From: Novosphingobium decolorationis
GTDB taxonomy: Bacteria > Pseudomonadota > Alphaproteobacteria > Sphingomonadales > Sphingomonadaceae
Direction: 5' to 3'
Assembly: GCF_018417475.1 (NCBI RefSeq)
Contig: NZ_CP054856.1
Coordinates: 992,001-1,056,000, forward strand
Length of the DNA: 64,000 nt
The notes below the pieces were generated by a model. The model was not told the origin of the DNA. It saw only the letters and a list, made by a program, of their open reading frames with translations, and ran no database searches. Shown here in pieces: positions 38,041 to 46,860 of the stretch. A program made the position numbers and the translations under genes. The stretch's first letter is position 1; each line of letters starts with the position of its first letter.

Positions 38041-38691
38041 TCAGGCCAGCGCCTCGTGCACGGCCGCGCTCGTGGTCAGAAGACCGATGTTCTGCGCCAA
38101 GACGTCGAGCGTACTGGCGTGCAGATGCTCCTCGTACGCCACGCAGGCATCGCTCACGAGGAACACGTTGTAGCCCTTGTGAAAGGCCGTGCGCGCGGTG
38201 CTGTCAACGCAGCACTCGGTGGTCATGCCGCTCATCAGCAGCGTGTCGATGCCGCGGGCGCGCAGCTGCGCATCGAGATCGGTTGCGTGGAAGCTGTCGA
38301 AGAGCAGCTTCTCGATTTCGATGTCGCCTTCTTGCGGGGCCACGCGGTAATAGTCCGCCCCGCCGCCCTCGGCCCGGCAGATCGCCTCACCGCCCGGCAT
38401 CCCGCGCCGGACCATCAGGGTCTTGAGCGCATCGCTGTCGGTTTCCGGGCGCGTGACCACGCGCATGAAGGCAATGGTGCCACCTGCACGGCGCATGTCC
38501 GCGATCAGCTCCTCGATCCTCTCGATGGCCGTCTCGATCGGCGCGAAGTCGCTGCAGAACGTGCCTGCAACGCCTTCGGGCGAAGCGAAGTCGACCTGGA
38601 TGTCAACGACGACAAGCGCCGTCCTGACCGGGTCGATCATGCCTGCAAGATCAGGACCTGCAACGTGGGGCAGATCGGCCGTGTCAGGCAT
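38041..38691 (-). CDS. Isochorismatase-fold cysteine hydrolase (RutB-like position)
   Basis: 216-residue hydrolase. Catalytic triad Asp30 (VVVDIQVDF), Lys128 (IEKLLFDSF) and Cys161 (TECCVDSTAR). The ATG at 38691 lies inside the last codons of the upstream RutA-like gene (8-bp overlap), implying tight coupling. In the pyrimidine rut pathway, RutB hydrolyses the ureidoacrylate made by RutA; N-carbamoylsarcosine amidase and maleamate amidase belong to the same fold. The coupling suggests it hydrolyses the product of the monooxygenase next to it. Confidence 0.88.
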   Translation of the reverse strand: MPDTADLPHVAGPDLAGMIDPVRTALVVVDIQVDFASPEGVAGTFCSDFAPIETAIERIEELIADMRRAGGTIAFMRVVTRPETDSDALKTLMVRRGMPGGEAICRAEGGGADYYRVAPQEGDIEIEKLLFDSFHATDLDAQLRARGIDTLLMSGMTTECCVDSTARTAFHKGYNVFLVSDACVAYEEHLHASTLDVLAQNIGLLTTSAAVHEALA

Positions 38692-39808
38692 TCTGTCCGA
38701 CCGTGATCTTGCCGGGGAACCGCGCACGCAGGAGAGGCAGGACTTCCTTGCCGAACTTGGGAATGCCGGTGACGTAATCGTCGAAGATCAGCATGAGACC
38801 ATCGGTCCCGGCCACCTCGAAGAGCTGGGTCAACTCGGCCGCCACCGTCTCGGAAGAACCGGCGATGTGCGCCGACATGAAGCTGGAGCGGGCCTTGCGG
38901 GTGAAGTCGTTTTCCTTGCCGATTTCGTTATCGAGGAACCCGTAGGCGCGCATCATGCCTTCCAGCGCGCCTTCGTCGAACCCGTCGGCGTAGTGCTTTG
39001 CCTTGGCCTGTGCCTCTTCGTCGGTTTCGCCCAGCACGATGGTCATCATCGAATACGTGCGCACGAAACGCCCGATGCTCGCGGCGTCCTCCTTGGCCTC
39101 CTTGCTGGCCTCAGCCAATTGCTCGGCTTCGCCGCCCGAGAGGAAGATCGCGTCCATCTCTTCGGACGTGAAGCGCATGCCCTTCCTGGACGAACCCGCG
39201 CACACGAGGAAAGGGCGCTTCCGGGGCTTGGGCCAGGACTGGCAGTCCTCAAGCTGAACGTAGATGCCGTCCATCGTGACCGAATCCTCGGCCCACAGGC
39301 GCTTGATCGCGGTGACCCATTCCTTGGCGAGGTCATACCGTGCGTCGTGGTCCACGCCCTCGGGCCAGGCACCCATCTGCGAGAACTCGCCCTTGTAGGA
39401 GCCGGTAACGACGTTGAGCCCCGCGCGTCCGCCCGAAATCTGGTCGAGCGTCGCGATCATCTTGGCAACGACGCCCGGGTTCTGGAGAAGCGTATGGACC
39501 GTGCCCCAGGTCTTCACCCGGCTGGTCGCCTCGGCAAGACCGGCGATAGCCATCACCGAATCGAGCGAACTGTCCCAGTGGTGCGTCTCCCCGCCGTAGC
39601 CGCGGTACTTGGCCATCGCCATGATGAAGTCGAACCCGGCCTCCTCGGCCAGCACGCCGCATTGGCGGCAGTAATCGTAGGAGCCGTCGATCTCGGGCTT
39701 GTTCTTCGAGATGATCCAGCCGCCGTTGGCGATCGGCAGGAAAATCCCGAGATCCTTGCCACCTGTATCGGAAGGCACGCCGAATTGGGTCGGTTGCAGT
39801 TCAGCCAT
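38684..39808 (-). CDS. RutA-like LLM-class flavin monooxygenase
   Basis: 374-residue bacterial-luciferase-like monooxygenase. ATG at 39808 (an in-frame GTG lies immediately before). It resembles pyrimidine monooxygenase RutA along its length: DLGIFLPIANGGWIIS, WDSSLDSVMAIAGLAEATSRVK, LDQISGGRAGLNVVTGSYK, FLVCAGSSRKGM and LMLIFDDYVTGIPKFG. RutA opens the uracil ring by oxygenating at C4 and cleaving N3-C4, using FMNH2 from a separate reductase. No flavin reductase or other rut gene is nearby, so the substrate may be another lactam or heterocycle. Confidence 0.87.
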   Translation of the reverse strand: MAELQPTQFGVPSDTGGKDLGIFLPIANGGWIISKNKPEIDGSYDYCRQCGVLAEEAGFDFIMAMAKYRGYGGETHHWDSSLDSVMAIAGLAEATSRVKTWGTVHTLLQNPGVVAKMIATLDQISGGRAGLNVVTGSYKGEFSQMGAWPEGVDHDARYDLAKEWVTAIKRLWAEDSVTMDGIYVQLEDCQSWPKPRKRPFLVCAGSSRKGMRFTSEEMDAIFLSGGEAEQLAEASKEAKEDAASIGRFVRTYSMMTIVLGETDEEAQAKAKHYADGFDEGALEGMMRAYGFLDNEIGKENDFTRKARSSFMSAHIAGSSETVAAELTQLFEVAGTDGLMLIFDDYVTGIPKFGKEVLPLLRARFPGKITVGQNA

Positions 39809-39844
39809 CACTTTGTCCCATCGTCTCTCTCGTGTCTCGCCCCA

Positions 39845-40807
39845 TCAAGGTAGGATGGCGGCCGACCGGTTCTTGATTGGCAGCGCATGTTCTGTTGCCG
39901 GTTCGGAAAGCAGGTCGGAAACCACCGCGCGCGAGGGCATCGAGGGCGCGGCCCCATGCGAAAGCGTGGAGAGCGCCGCCGCCGCGCAGGCGAAGGGAAC
40001 CGCCTGTTCGAGCGTGCGTCCCTCGTCAAGAAGCGCCGCCAGCGCCCCACAGAAACAGTCACCCGCGCCCACCGTGTCGACCGGCTGGACCGGGATCGAG
40101 GGCACGTGGACAAGGCTCCCCTGGCGCACGATCAGTGCGCCACCCGCGCCCAGCGTCACGATCGCGGCCTGATCCTCGCGGCAGAACAGGGTGCGCGTGC
40201 GAGCCGCCAGCGCCGCCATCTCGGCGTCCTCGCCCGGCAACGGCGCGCGGACCTGCGCGGCGGGCGCGTAGACGTCGAGTTCGGGACGGTTGAGGACAAG
40301 GATATCAACATGCGGGAACAGTGCCTTGGCCTCAACCAGGGCAGGCGCGGTGTTGAGGATCCGCAGCGCCCCGCTCTCGGCCAGAAGCGAGGCAAGCGCC
40401 GGGATCGGCACCTCGAGCTGCGAAAGCAGCACCCCGCCGTCCACCGGCACACAACCTCCCAGCCGCGCATTGGCGCCCGAAACGACGATGATCTGGTTTT
40501 CGCCCAGGGCATCAACCGCGATGTATGCGGTCCCGGTCGCTTCGCCCGCAAGCATGCGAATGCCGTCCACGTCGATGCCTTCCATGGCGAGACGCTGGAC
40601 CATCCATTTGCCCGAGTCGTCCTCGCCGACCGCGCCCACGAAGTGGACCTGCGCCCCCATGCGGGCCGCGGCCACGCCCTGGTTGGCACCCTTGCCGCCC
40701 GGCAGGCGGGCGGTAGCTTCGGCCAGAACCGTCTCGCCCGGCAGCGGCAGGCGCTGGAGCGAGGTGATGATATCAATGTTAATCGAACCGACGATGTGAA
40801 CAGCCAA
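39845..40807 (-). CDS. rbsK: Ribokinase-family (PfkB) sugar kinase
   Basis: About 320 residues from a TTG at 40807; the reading frame extends further upstream without a convincing start, so the N-terminus is tentative. Family features: VGSINIDII at the start, ARLPGGKGANQGVAAARMGA (substrate loop), IIVVSGANARL, VLNRPELDVY, and the anion hole/catalytic motif DTVGAGDCFCGALAALLDEG with the catalytic Asp. It phosphorylates ribose or a similar sugar. Position 34 bp upstream of the RutA-like gene hints at use of a nucleoside-derived substrate whose ribose is salvaged. Confidence 0.82.
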   Translation of the reverse strand: MAVHIVGSINIDIITSLQRLPLPGETVLAEATARLPGGKGANQGVAAARMGAQVHFVGAVGEDDSGKWMVQRLAMEGIDVDGIRMLAGEATGTAYIAVDALGENQIIVVSGANARLGGCVPVDGGVLLSQLEVPIPALASLLAESGALRILNTAPALVEAKALFPHVDILVLNRPELDVYAPAAQVRAPLPGEDAEMAALAARTRTLFCREDQAAIVTLGAGGALIVRQGSLVHVPSIPVQPVDTVGAGDCFCGALAALLDEGRTLEQAVPFACAAAALSTLSHGAAPSMPSRAVVSDLLSEPATEHALPIKNRSAAILP

Positions 40808-41011
40808 GTGCGCGCCCCGTCCCGTTACCCAAAAAACCTTGCCGAAAATGCCTCGAATGGCATTGCAGCCCCAGTGGTGCAGCATGGGTTGCGCGCGCGG
40901 GTCAAGCGCGGGCACGGGCGGTGCGCCCTCGCACAAGATTTGCGGGCGCCAGCGCAAAGAGGATGCACAGGGCCACTACCTAGTCTCGGCGCCATGAAGG
41001 AGACCTCAGAC

Positions 41012-41842
41012 ATGACGAACTGGCTTATCACGGGCACCGGCGGCGGACTTGGCCGCGAACTTGCAAAAGCCGCCCTCGCGCGCGGGGACACGGTCGTAGG
41101 CCTTACCCGCAAGCGGGAGGATGCAGAGCTGACCGCCCTCGCGCCCGGGCGCATGCACATCGTCCAGGTCAATCTTGCCGACGAAGCCTCGGTCGAAGCG
41201 GCCGTCGCGCGCGCGCAGATCCTCACTGGCGGCATCGACCGGCTGGTCAACAACGCAGGCTACGGCCTTGTCGGAGCGATCGAGGAAGTCTCCATCGAAG
41301 AGGCCCGCGCGCTCTTCGAAATCAACGTCTTCGGCGCCCTGCGCATGATCCGCGCCGTGCTGCCCGCGATGCGCGCGCAAAAGCGCGGCCACATCGTCAA
41401 CGTGACCTCGGTCAGCGGCCATGCGCCCTGGGCCGGAACCGGCCTCTACGGGGCCAGCAAGTACGCTCTGGAATGCATCGGGCAGACGCTTGCCCAGGAA
41501 GTCGCGCCCATGAACATCGGCGTCACCAACGTCGCACCGGGCGGCATGCGCACCGAGTTTGCAGGCGGCAGCCTAACCATCGCCGCGCGCGACATTGCCG
41601 AGTACGACGAGGTCGCCCACTTCGCCCGCCGCTCGCTGACCGAAAACGCGGGCGCGGAGGCTGGCGATCCCGCACGCGCCGCGCAGGCCATCCTCGCAGC
41701 GCTCGACGCGCCCGAGCCGCCGCTGCACCTCCTGCTGGGCGAGGATGCACTCCATTACGCCAGCGACCAGCACGCGCGCGTTGCGCAGGACATGCAGACC
41801 TGGGAAACGCTCGCGCGCTCCATCGCCTTCGCCGAGGTCTGA
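41012..41842 (+). CDS. Short-chain dehydrogenase/reductase
   Basis: 276-residue classical SDR. The ATG at 41012 has GGAG 10 nt upstream, and MTNWLITGTGGGLGRELAKAAL places the NAD(P)-binding TGxxxGxG motif at residues 8-14. NNAGYGLVG, then the Ser-Tyr-Lys site with VTSVSGHAPWAG and LYGASKYALE. PGGMRTEFAGGSL follows. It is the first of a two-gene plus-strand unit divergent from the ribokinase. Its stop overlaps the start of the cysteine hydrolase as TGATG. Likely oxidises or reduces a hydroxylated intermediate. Confidence 0.9.
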   Translation: MTNWLITGTGGGLGRELAKAALARGDTVVGLTRKREDAELTALAPGRMHIVQVNLADEASVEAAVARAQILTGGIDRLVNNAGYGLVGAIEEVSIEEARALFEINVFGALRMIRAVLPAMRAQKRGHIVNVTSVSGHAPWAGTGLYGASKYALECIGQTLAQEVAPMNIGVTNVAPGGMRTEFAGGSLTIAARDIAEYDEVAHFARRSLTENAGAEAGDPARAAQAILAALDAPEPPLHLLLGEDALHYASDQHARVAQDMQTWETLARSIAFAEV

Positions 41843-42516
41843 TGCACCCGTTCCACCTGCCCGACTGGGCCGTTGCGCGCGGACAGGGCCTCAACCGCTT
41901 CGATGCACTGGAACCGGGCGCGACCGCGCTTGTCGTGATCGACATGCAGAGCGCGTTCGTGGGCGAAGGCGAGGTTTTCGGGAAGGCGAGTTCGCGTGCC
42001 ACGATCCCTGCGATCAACGCGCTGTGCTCCGCCTTGCGAACCTTCGGCGCGCCGGTGATCTGGACGCGCCAGACCGTCAGCGACCGCGCACCGCTCGCCA
42101 TGCCCAGCTGGCAATACGACCTCACCGATCCCGAGGTCGCCCGTGCGGTCGAGGCATTGCGGCCCGGCTGCGCGTCCCACGCGCTGCATCCCGCGATGAA
42201 CTTTCACGAGGGTGACGTCCTTCTCGACAAGTATCGCTACGGGGCCTTCTCATGCCCCGATGGCGCGCTTGCCCGGGCGCTGGCGCGGCGCGGGATCGAG
42301 ATGGTGGTGCTGGTCGGCACGCTCACCAATGTCTGCGTGGATTCGACCGCGCGCGAAGCCAACATGCGCGGCTACAAGGTACTGATTGCAGCCGATGCCT
42401 GCTCGGCCGTCACCGATGCCGAGCAGGACGCCGCGCTCCTCAACCTGCGGCTCAACTTCGCCGACGTGAAGAGCTGCGCACAGGTCCTGGAAATGACGAA
42501 GGGCGCCGCTTCATGA
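41842..42516 (+). CDS. Isochorismatase-fold cysteine hydrolase
   Basis: 224-residue hydrolase with triad Asp34 (VVIDMQSAF), Lys130 (LLDKYRYGAF) and Cys165 (LTNVCVDSTAR). This is a second family member in the island, distinct in sequence from the one at 38041-38691. Its ATG overlaps the SDR stop, so the two are translationally coupled. Likely hydrolyses a carbamoyl or amide intermediate (maleamate, N-carbamoyl or ureido compounds are known substrates of the fold). The stop codon lies in the loop of a terminator hairpin. Confidence 0.9.
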   Translation: MHPFHLPDWAVARGQGLNRFDALEPGATALVVIDMQSAFVGEGEVFGKASSRATIPAINALCSALRTFGAPVIWTRQTVSDRAPLAMPSWQYDLTDPEVARAVEALRPGCASHALHPAMNFHEGDVLLDKYRYGAFSCPDGALARALARRGIEMVVLVGTLTNVCVDSTAREANMRGYKVLIAADACSAVTDAEQDAALLNLRLNFADVKSCAQVLEMTKGAAS

Positions 42517-42530
42517 GGAACGGCGCCCTT
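42499..42530. terminator. Terminator containing the hydrolase stop codon
   Basis: Perfect 10-bp stem AAGGGCGCCG/CGGCGCCCTT with a 12-nt loop. The TGA stop (42514-42516) falls in the loop. It lies between two convergent genes and could serve both, although neither side has a long T-run. Confidence 0.7.
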
Positions 42531-42556
42531 CCGGTTGGGACCTCTCTATCCGGCGC

Positions 42557-43651
42557 TTATTCGATGACGCGCGGAACGGACATGCCGTAGATGTCGAAGT
42601 GGGCTTCGGGATGCTCGGGCGCGCCATCGCGCGGGGCCGAGCGGACCTGGACAACGCCGTTCTTGCCGAACCCATCGACGACCGGACGCCCGGCATCGCG
42701 GCTCAGCCACAGGCGCAGCAGGTGGCGGCGGCGCTGGGGTTCGGGATAGTCCCAGAAGGTCGTGCGCGCGTGAAGTGCGGCGTAGTTCGAGAGCCACTGG
42801 ATGTCGCCGGGACGGAAATCCATCTCGATCGCCATGCCCTCTTCGTAGGTGATCGTGTCGAAGAGTTCGAGCACCTCGATCTGCTCGGGCGTCAGCTTGG
42901 GCACGCCCTCGTACTCCTGCGCGGTCAGGATGTAGAGCGAGCCTGCGTACATCGAGAACACGCCGTCAACCAGGCTGACGATGGGCGAGGTGTAGGTATC
43001 GGCCGGTGCGCTGTGGTCCTGCTTGCGCCAGTCCCAGTGGAAAGGCTCGAGCAGCAGCGGGGCCAGATCGGGACGGCGCTTCAGGATCTCGTTGTAGATC
43101 TGCGCGCCCGAGACGAGGCACGAAGCGCCCCCTTCCTTGGCCGGGCGCAGGCACATCAGCGAAACGATGTCGGAGCTGTCCGAGTGGTAGACCAGCTTGT
43201 CGCGCACCTTGGCCGACAAGGCGGTCGGATCGTCCATGGTCTTGTCCGAGGTCGCGTAGACATGGTCGATGAGATCGCCCATCTCGTTCTGGCGGATCGG
43301 ATCGCCCATGTGCAGGCCGAGGATGTAATAGATCGCCGCGGAAAACGCGTCCGAATAGAGGTAGGTGCGAAGTCCGCGCACGAGCACGAAGCCGCGCCCA
43401 TAATCGACGTCCGCGCCCCATTCCTTCACCGCCTGCGCACAGGCGACGAGCGGGTAGTCCGAGGCCTGCACGGTCCGCAGGTCCGGGTTCTCATCCAGGA
43501 AACGCTTGCCCAGCTGCTCCAGCTCGAGGACCTGCGCGTCGGAGAGAAGGTAGATCCACTCCCCCGACTTCACCAGTTCATCGCCGCGCCAGGCAGCCGC
43601 GGTGGTAACCGGAGGAATTGCCTCCATCGACGCGGACGGATTGGTGGCCAT
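42557..43651 (-). CDS. TauD/TfdA-fold Fe(II)/2-oxoglutarate dioxygenase, divergent subgroup
   Basis: 364-residue protein. Iron ligands His156-x-Asp158 (VYHSDSSD) and His294 (NYAALHART); Arg313 (HLLRLWLSRD) is the likely 2-oxoglutarate anchor. RGFVLVRGLRTYLYS and GDIQWLSNYAALHARTTFWDYPEP are typical of the larger TauD-like group rather than taurine dioxygenase itself. ATG at 43651 with AAGGAGCAAGG upstream. It is downstream of the IorAB-type genes in the same direction, across a 221-bp gap. Substrate unknown. Confidence 0.85.
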   Translation of the reverse strand: MATNPSASMEAIPPVTTAAAWRGDELVKSGEWIYLLSDAQVLELEQLGKRFLDENPDLRTVQASDYPLVACAQAVKEWGADVDYGRGFVLVRGLRTYLYSDAFSAAIYYILGLHMGDPIRQNEMGDLIDHVYATSDKTMDDPTALSAKVRDKLVYHSDSSDIVSLMCLRPAKEGGASCLVSGAQIYNEILKRRPDLAPLLLEPFHWDWRKQDHSAPADTYTSPIVSLVDGVFSMYAGSLYILTAQEYEGVPKLTPEQIEVLELFDTITYEEGMAIEMDFRPGDIQWLSNYAALHARTTFWDYPEPQRRRHLLRLWLSRDAGRPVVDGFGKNGVVQVRSAPRDGAPEHPEAHFDIYGMSVPRVIE

Positions 43652-43816
43652 GCGCTGATCCTTGCTCCTTGAAAATGCGGTCTGTGTTTCGGGCAGACTA
43701 GCCGTGCAGTCAGGACAAGACTTGTCGCGCGATGTTCAAAAAGTTGGGAGAGCCTGGAACTGGCGACCTCACCCCGCTCAGCCGATGCCGCTGGCACGAA
43801 GTGAGGCAGACGGTAT

Positions 43817-43845
43817 GGGGAGCCCGAGGGCGATGGCCCTCGGAC
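43817..43845 (-). repeat. 29-nt hairpin repeat, copy 2
   Basis: Inverted copy of the element at 32672-32700, 27 of 29 positions identical. The stem is CCGAGGGC/GCCCTCGG with a 4-nt loop. It follows the IorB-type gene by 27 nt on the minus strand, a terminator-like position. Confidence 0.65.
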
Positions 43846-43872
43846 CCATTCCTGCCTTCCTGTCTTCCTGCC

Positions 43873-46152
43873 TCAGGCTTCGAAGCTTTCCTTCGAGAGC
43901 GGCATCACGCGCACGCGCTTGCCAGTCAGCACCGAAACCGCATTGGCGACGGCGGGCGGGATCGCGGGCAGCGGCGGCTCACCGATACCGCCCATCTCCG
44001 CGCCACTTTCCACGATCTTGACGTGGACCCTAGCCATCTGTTCAGGGCGCAGGATCTGGTAGGCATCGAAGTTGCGCGCAACCGGCATCCCGGCCTCGTA
44101 CTCGGCCCCTTCGACAAGAACCTGCGACAGACCCAGCGCCACGGCCGAATTGACCTGCGCCTCGACGATGGCCGGGTTGACGATGCTGCCCGGATCGATG
44201 GCTTCCCACACGTCATGGACCACGACCTGCCCGTCCTGGATCGAAACTTCGGCAACCGCCGCCGCTTCCGATCCGAAGGGCGAGGCCATCGCGATGCCGC
44301 GTGCACGGCGCGTGCCATCGGCTGCTGTGAAGGGCCCGCGCTTCCAGCCGCCCGAAAGCTCGACCGCCGCCTTGAGAAGCGTGGTCAGGCGCTTGTTGCC
44401 TTCCAGCAGTTTCAGGCGAAGCGCATAGGGGTCCTTGCCGCCTGCATCGGCCATCTCGTCGAGGAAGCTCTCGTAGAAGAAGTCGTTCATCGAGTTGCCG
44501 ACCGAGCGCCAGTAGGCAAGCGTAGTCGGGTTCTTGACGAAAAGCTGCGCGATGCGCCGGTTGGGGATCGCGTAGGACTTGGCGGTGATGCCCTCCAGCG
44601 CGGATTCGTCGAGCTTTTCACCGCGCTTGTTGGCGATGCCCTCACCCGGTCCCTCGCACACGCTGACAACGTCCAGACCGACCGGCCAGCCATCGGCATC
44701 GAGCGCGCCCTTGAACTTGACGACGGCCATCGGGCGCATCGGATCGCGCAGGAATTCCTCCTCGCGGCTCCAGATTACCTTGACCGGACGCCCCGTCGCC
44801 TTGGCGAGCGCGATGGCGTGCGGATAGGGGTTGCCCCAGGTGTACTGGAAGTGGCGGCCGAAGAAACCGCCCAGCAAGGGGCTGTGAATGTTGATCTTCT
44901 CGGGCGCGAGGCCCGTCTTGGCCGCAATCGCCGCCTGGAAGATCTCGGGCCCCTGGTTGGGCATCCACAGGTCCAGGCTGCCATCCGCGTTGAAGCGCGC
45001 CAGCGTCGAGGGCGGCTCCAGCTGGGCGTGGTGGAGGTACTGGCTGGTAAACTCGCCTTCGACGACCTTGGCCGCCGAGGCGAAGGCGGCTGCGCTGTCG
45101 CCAGCGCTCTCGGCTTCCTCGCCGCGCCCGGTCTGGCTGGAGAGGTGCTGTGTGAAAGCATCGGTCGCGAAGTCAGCGGGCATGTAGCGCACGTCCGCGC
45201 TCTCGCCCGGATCCTGCCAGTCGACATCGAGCGCGTCGGCCGCCTGACGTGCGTGCCACCAGTACGGGGCGACCACGGCCACCGCGCCATCGAGCGTGTG
45301 CACCGAGTGAACGCCCGGCATCGCCTTCACCGCCGCTTCGTTGCGGATGGCTCCGGGCTGGAGGCCCAGGCGCGGCGCGTGCTGCACAGCGGCTTGGAGC
45401 ATGTTCTCGACCTGGCTGTCGATGGCGTACATTGCCTGGCCGGTCGACTTGGCGTGCATGTCGATGCGCGCGACAGGCTTGCCGATCCAACGGAAGTTCT
45501 TGGGATCCTTCAGCGATATCCGGCCCGCTTCGGGCACACCCATGTCGAGAGCGCCCTCGGCCAGTTCGCCATAGCTGAGCGAGCGGCCCGAGGCGGTGTG
45601 GATTACCTTGCCCGGCTCGGTCGTGAGCGTGTCGGCGCCGACGCCCAGGCGCTTTGCCGCCGCGCTGATCAACATCGCGCGGGCCGAGGCGCCCAGGCGC
45701 CGCATCGTGTCATAACTGGTGCGCACCGACATCGAGCCGCCGGTGATGCGCATCGTGCCGCCGAACATGACCTGGAAGACCTTGCCCGCGGGGGCAGCTT
45801 CCACCTCGAAGACGGCCGGGTCCATGTCGAGTTCCTCGCCCACGATCTGCGCCATCGCGGTGAAGGCCCCTTGCCCGCCTTCCATGAAGGGGCTGAGGAA
45901 GCGCACGGTGTTGTCCGGGCGGATTTCCAGGAACGCGGGCACGTCGAGCGCCTTGGGCGCGGGCGCGGCCGGGCCCTGCGCACGGGCCGGTCCGACCGGA
46001 ATACCGAAGCCCAGGACCAGCGCACCCGTGGCGACGCCCGCGCTACCCAGAAGGAAGCGGCGGCGTGAAAGGTTTACAGGCTGCGCGGGCGCGGCAAAAC
46101 GCTCATCCCCGCTGCCGTTTGCGGGACCATCGAGAAAGATGCGGGCCATCAT
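43873..46152 (-). CDS. IorB-type molybdopterin-binding subunit of a molybdenum hydroxylase
   Basis: 759-residue large subunit of the isoquinoline 1-oxidoreductase/aldehyde dehydrogenase branch of the xanthine oxidase family. The ATG at 46152 overlaps the small-subunit stop. A Tat-like signal (NLSRRRFLLGSAGV, Arg30-32) precedes the hydrophobic stretch to about residue 60. The fold is duplicated, with MoCo segments GGFFGRHFQY and YWRSVGNSMNDFFYE. The catalytic Glu725 is in GGIGEPPLP near the C-terminus. Two-subunit (IorAB) enzymes lack an FAD subunit and pass electrons onward to cytochrome or membrane carriers. Hydroxylation next to a ring nitrogen is the best-known activity; an aldehyde substrate is also possible. 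Confidence 0.88.
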   Translation of the reverse strand: MMARIFLDGPANGSGDERFAAPAQPVNLSRRRFLLGSAGVATGALVLGFGIPVGPARAQGPAAPAPKALDVPAFLEIRPDNTVRFLSPFMEGGQGAFTAMAQIVGEELDMDPAVFEVEAAPAGKVFQVMFGGTMRITGGSMSVRTSYDTMRRLGASARAMLISAAAKRLGVGADTLTTEPGKVIHTASGRSLSYGELAEGALDMGVPEAGRISLKDPKNFRWIGKPVARIDMHAKSTGQAMYAIDSQVENMLQAAVQHAPRLGLQPGAIRNEAAVKAMPGVHSVHTLDGAVAVVAPYWWHARQAADALDVDWQDPGESADVRYMPADFATDAFTQHLSSQTGRGEEAESAGDSAAAFASAAKVVEGEFTSQYLHHAQLEPPSTLARFNADGSLDLWMPNQGPEIFQAAIAAKTGLAPEKINIHSPLLGGFFGRHFQYTWGNPYPHAIALAKATGRPVKVIWSREEEFLRDPMRPMAVVKFKGALDADGWPVGLDVVSVCEGPGEGIANKRGEKLDESALEGITAKSYAIPNRRIAQLFVKNPTTLAYWRSVGNSMNDFFYESFLDEMADAGGKDPYALRLKLLEGNKRLTTLLKAAVELSGGWKRGPFTAADGTRRARGIAMASPFGSEAAAVAEVSIQDGQVVVHDVWEAIDPGSIVNPAIVEAQVNSAVALGLSQVLVEGAEYEAGMPVARNFDAYQILRPEQMARVHVKIVESGAEMGGIGEPPLPAIPPAVANAVSVLTGKRVRVMPLSKESFEA

Positions 46153-46604
46153 GCGTTCTCCTGTCCGGCAAGGTCGCTCAGCGCGGCGTGAATGGCGTTG
46201 TAGGTGCCACAGCGGCACAGGTTCTGCATCGAGGCGCGCACGTCCTCTTCGCTGGGCGCTGCGTTTTCCTTGAGCAGCGAGACCGCCGCCATGACCTGGC
46301 CCGACTGGCAGTAGCCGCACTGGGGGACCTGGTGCTTGACCCAGGCCGCGACGACCTTCTGGCCCACCGCGTCCTGTTCCATCGCCTCGATGGTGGAGAC
46401 TTTGCTGCCTTCGAGGCTGCCGACCGGCGTCACGCACGAACGGGTGACCACCCCATCGACCAGCACCGAACAAGCGCCGCACTGCGCAATGCCGCAGCCG
46501 TACTTGGTGCCGGTCATACCCAGCACGTCGCGAAGTGCCCACAGCAGCGGCATTTCAGGCTCGGCGTCGAGCTCGCGCATCTCGCCGTTGATCTCAAGCT
46601 TCAT
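46149..46604 (-). CDS. IorA-type [2Fe-2S] subunit
   Basis: 151-residue iron-sulfur subunit with ATG at 46604 after AGGGGAAAG. Plant-type cluster ligands Cys37, Cys42, Cys45, Cys57; second cluster Cys96, Cys99, Cys130, Cys132. It has no signal sequence of its own; export would rely on the large subunit. Its 4-bp overlap with the large subunit gives an iorA-iorB-like two-gene operon with no flavin subunit, unlike the three-subunit paoABC at the window start. Confidence 0.92.
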   Translation of the reverse strand: MKLEINGEMRELDAEPEMPLLWALRDVLGMTGTKYGCGIAQCGACSVLVDGVVTRSCVTPVGSLEGSKVSTIEAMEQDAVGQKVVAAWVKHQVPQCGYCQSGQVMAAVSLLKENAAPSEEDVRASMQNLCRCGTYNAIHAALSDLAGQENA

Positions 46605-46791
46605 GGTCTTTCCCCTGATAGTCCTGCGGGTTGTCCGCCCGTCTGGCCCACGTGCGGCGCACACCTGCCGTCGACCCCGAGGGACAGGAATACGCAATCG
46701 TTTCGCGTGAGACAACGCCCCAACGCTCGTCCGGGGCAGGCGGCCCTCTAGCCTCTCCGGCAACCCCGATCAATTTTCTTTCAAGCCTCTG

Positions 46792-46835
46792 AAAAAATGG
46801 CTCCCTCCCGGGGTGCGAGACCACAGGAGGGAGCC
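46792..46835 (-). terminator. Terminator of the second TonB receptor gene
   Basis: Perfect 10-bp stem GGCTCCCTCC/GGAGGGAGCC, 17-nt loop, followed on the minus strand by ATTTTTTC. It begins 26 nt after the receptor stop. Confidence 0.9.
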
Positions 46836-46860
46836 GTTCAGGTCGTCAGAGACGGGTGAT

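Noticed and set aside
38041..39808. Canonical rut pyrimidine operon
   Set aside because: Only RutA- and RutB-like genes are present; rutC, rutD, rutE, rutF and the RutG permease are missing nearby.
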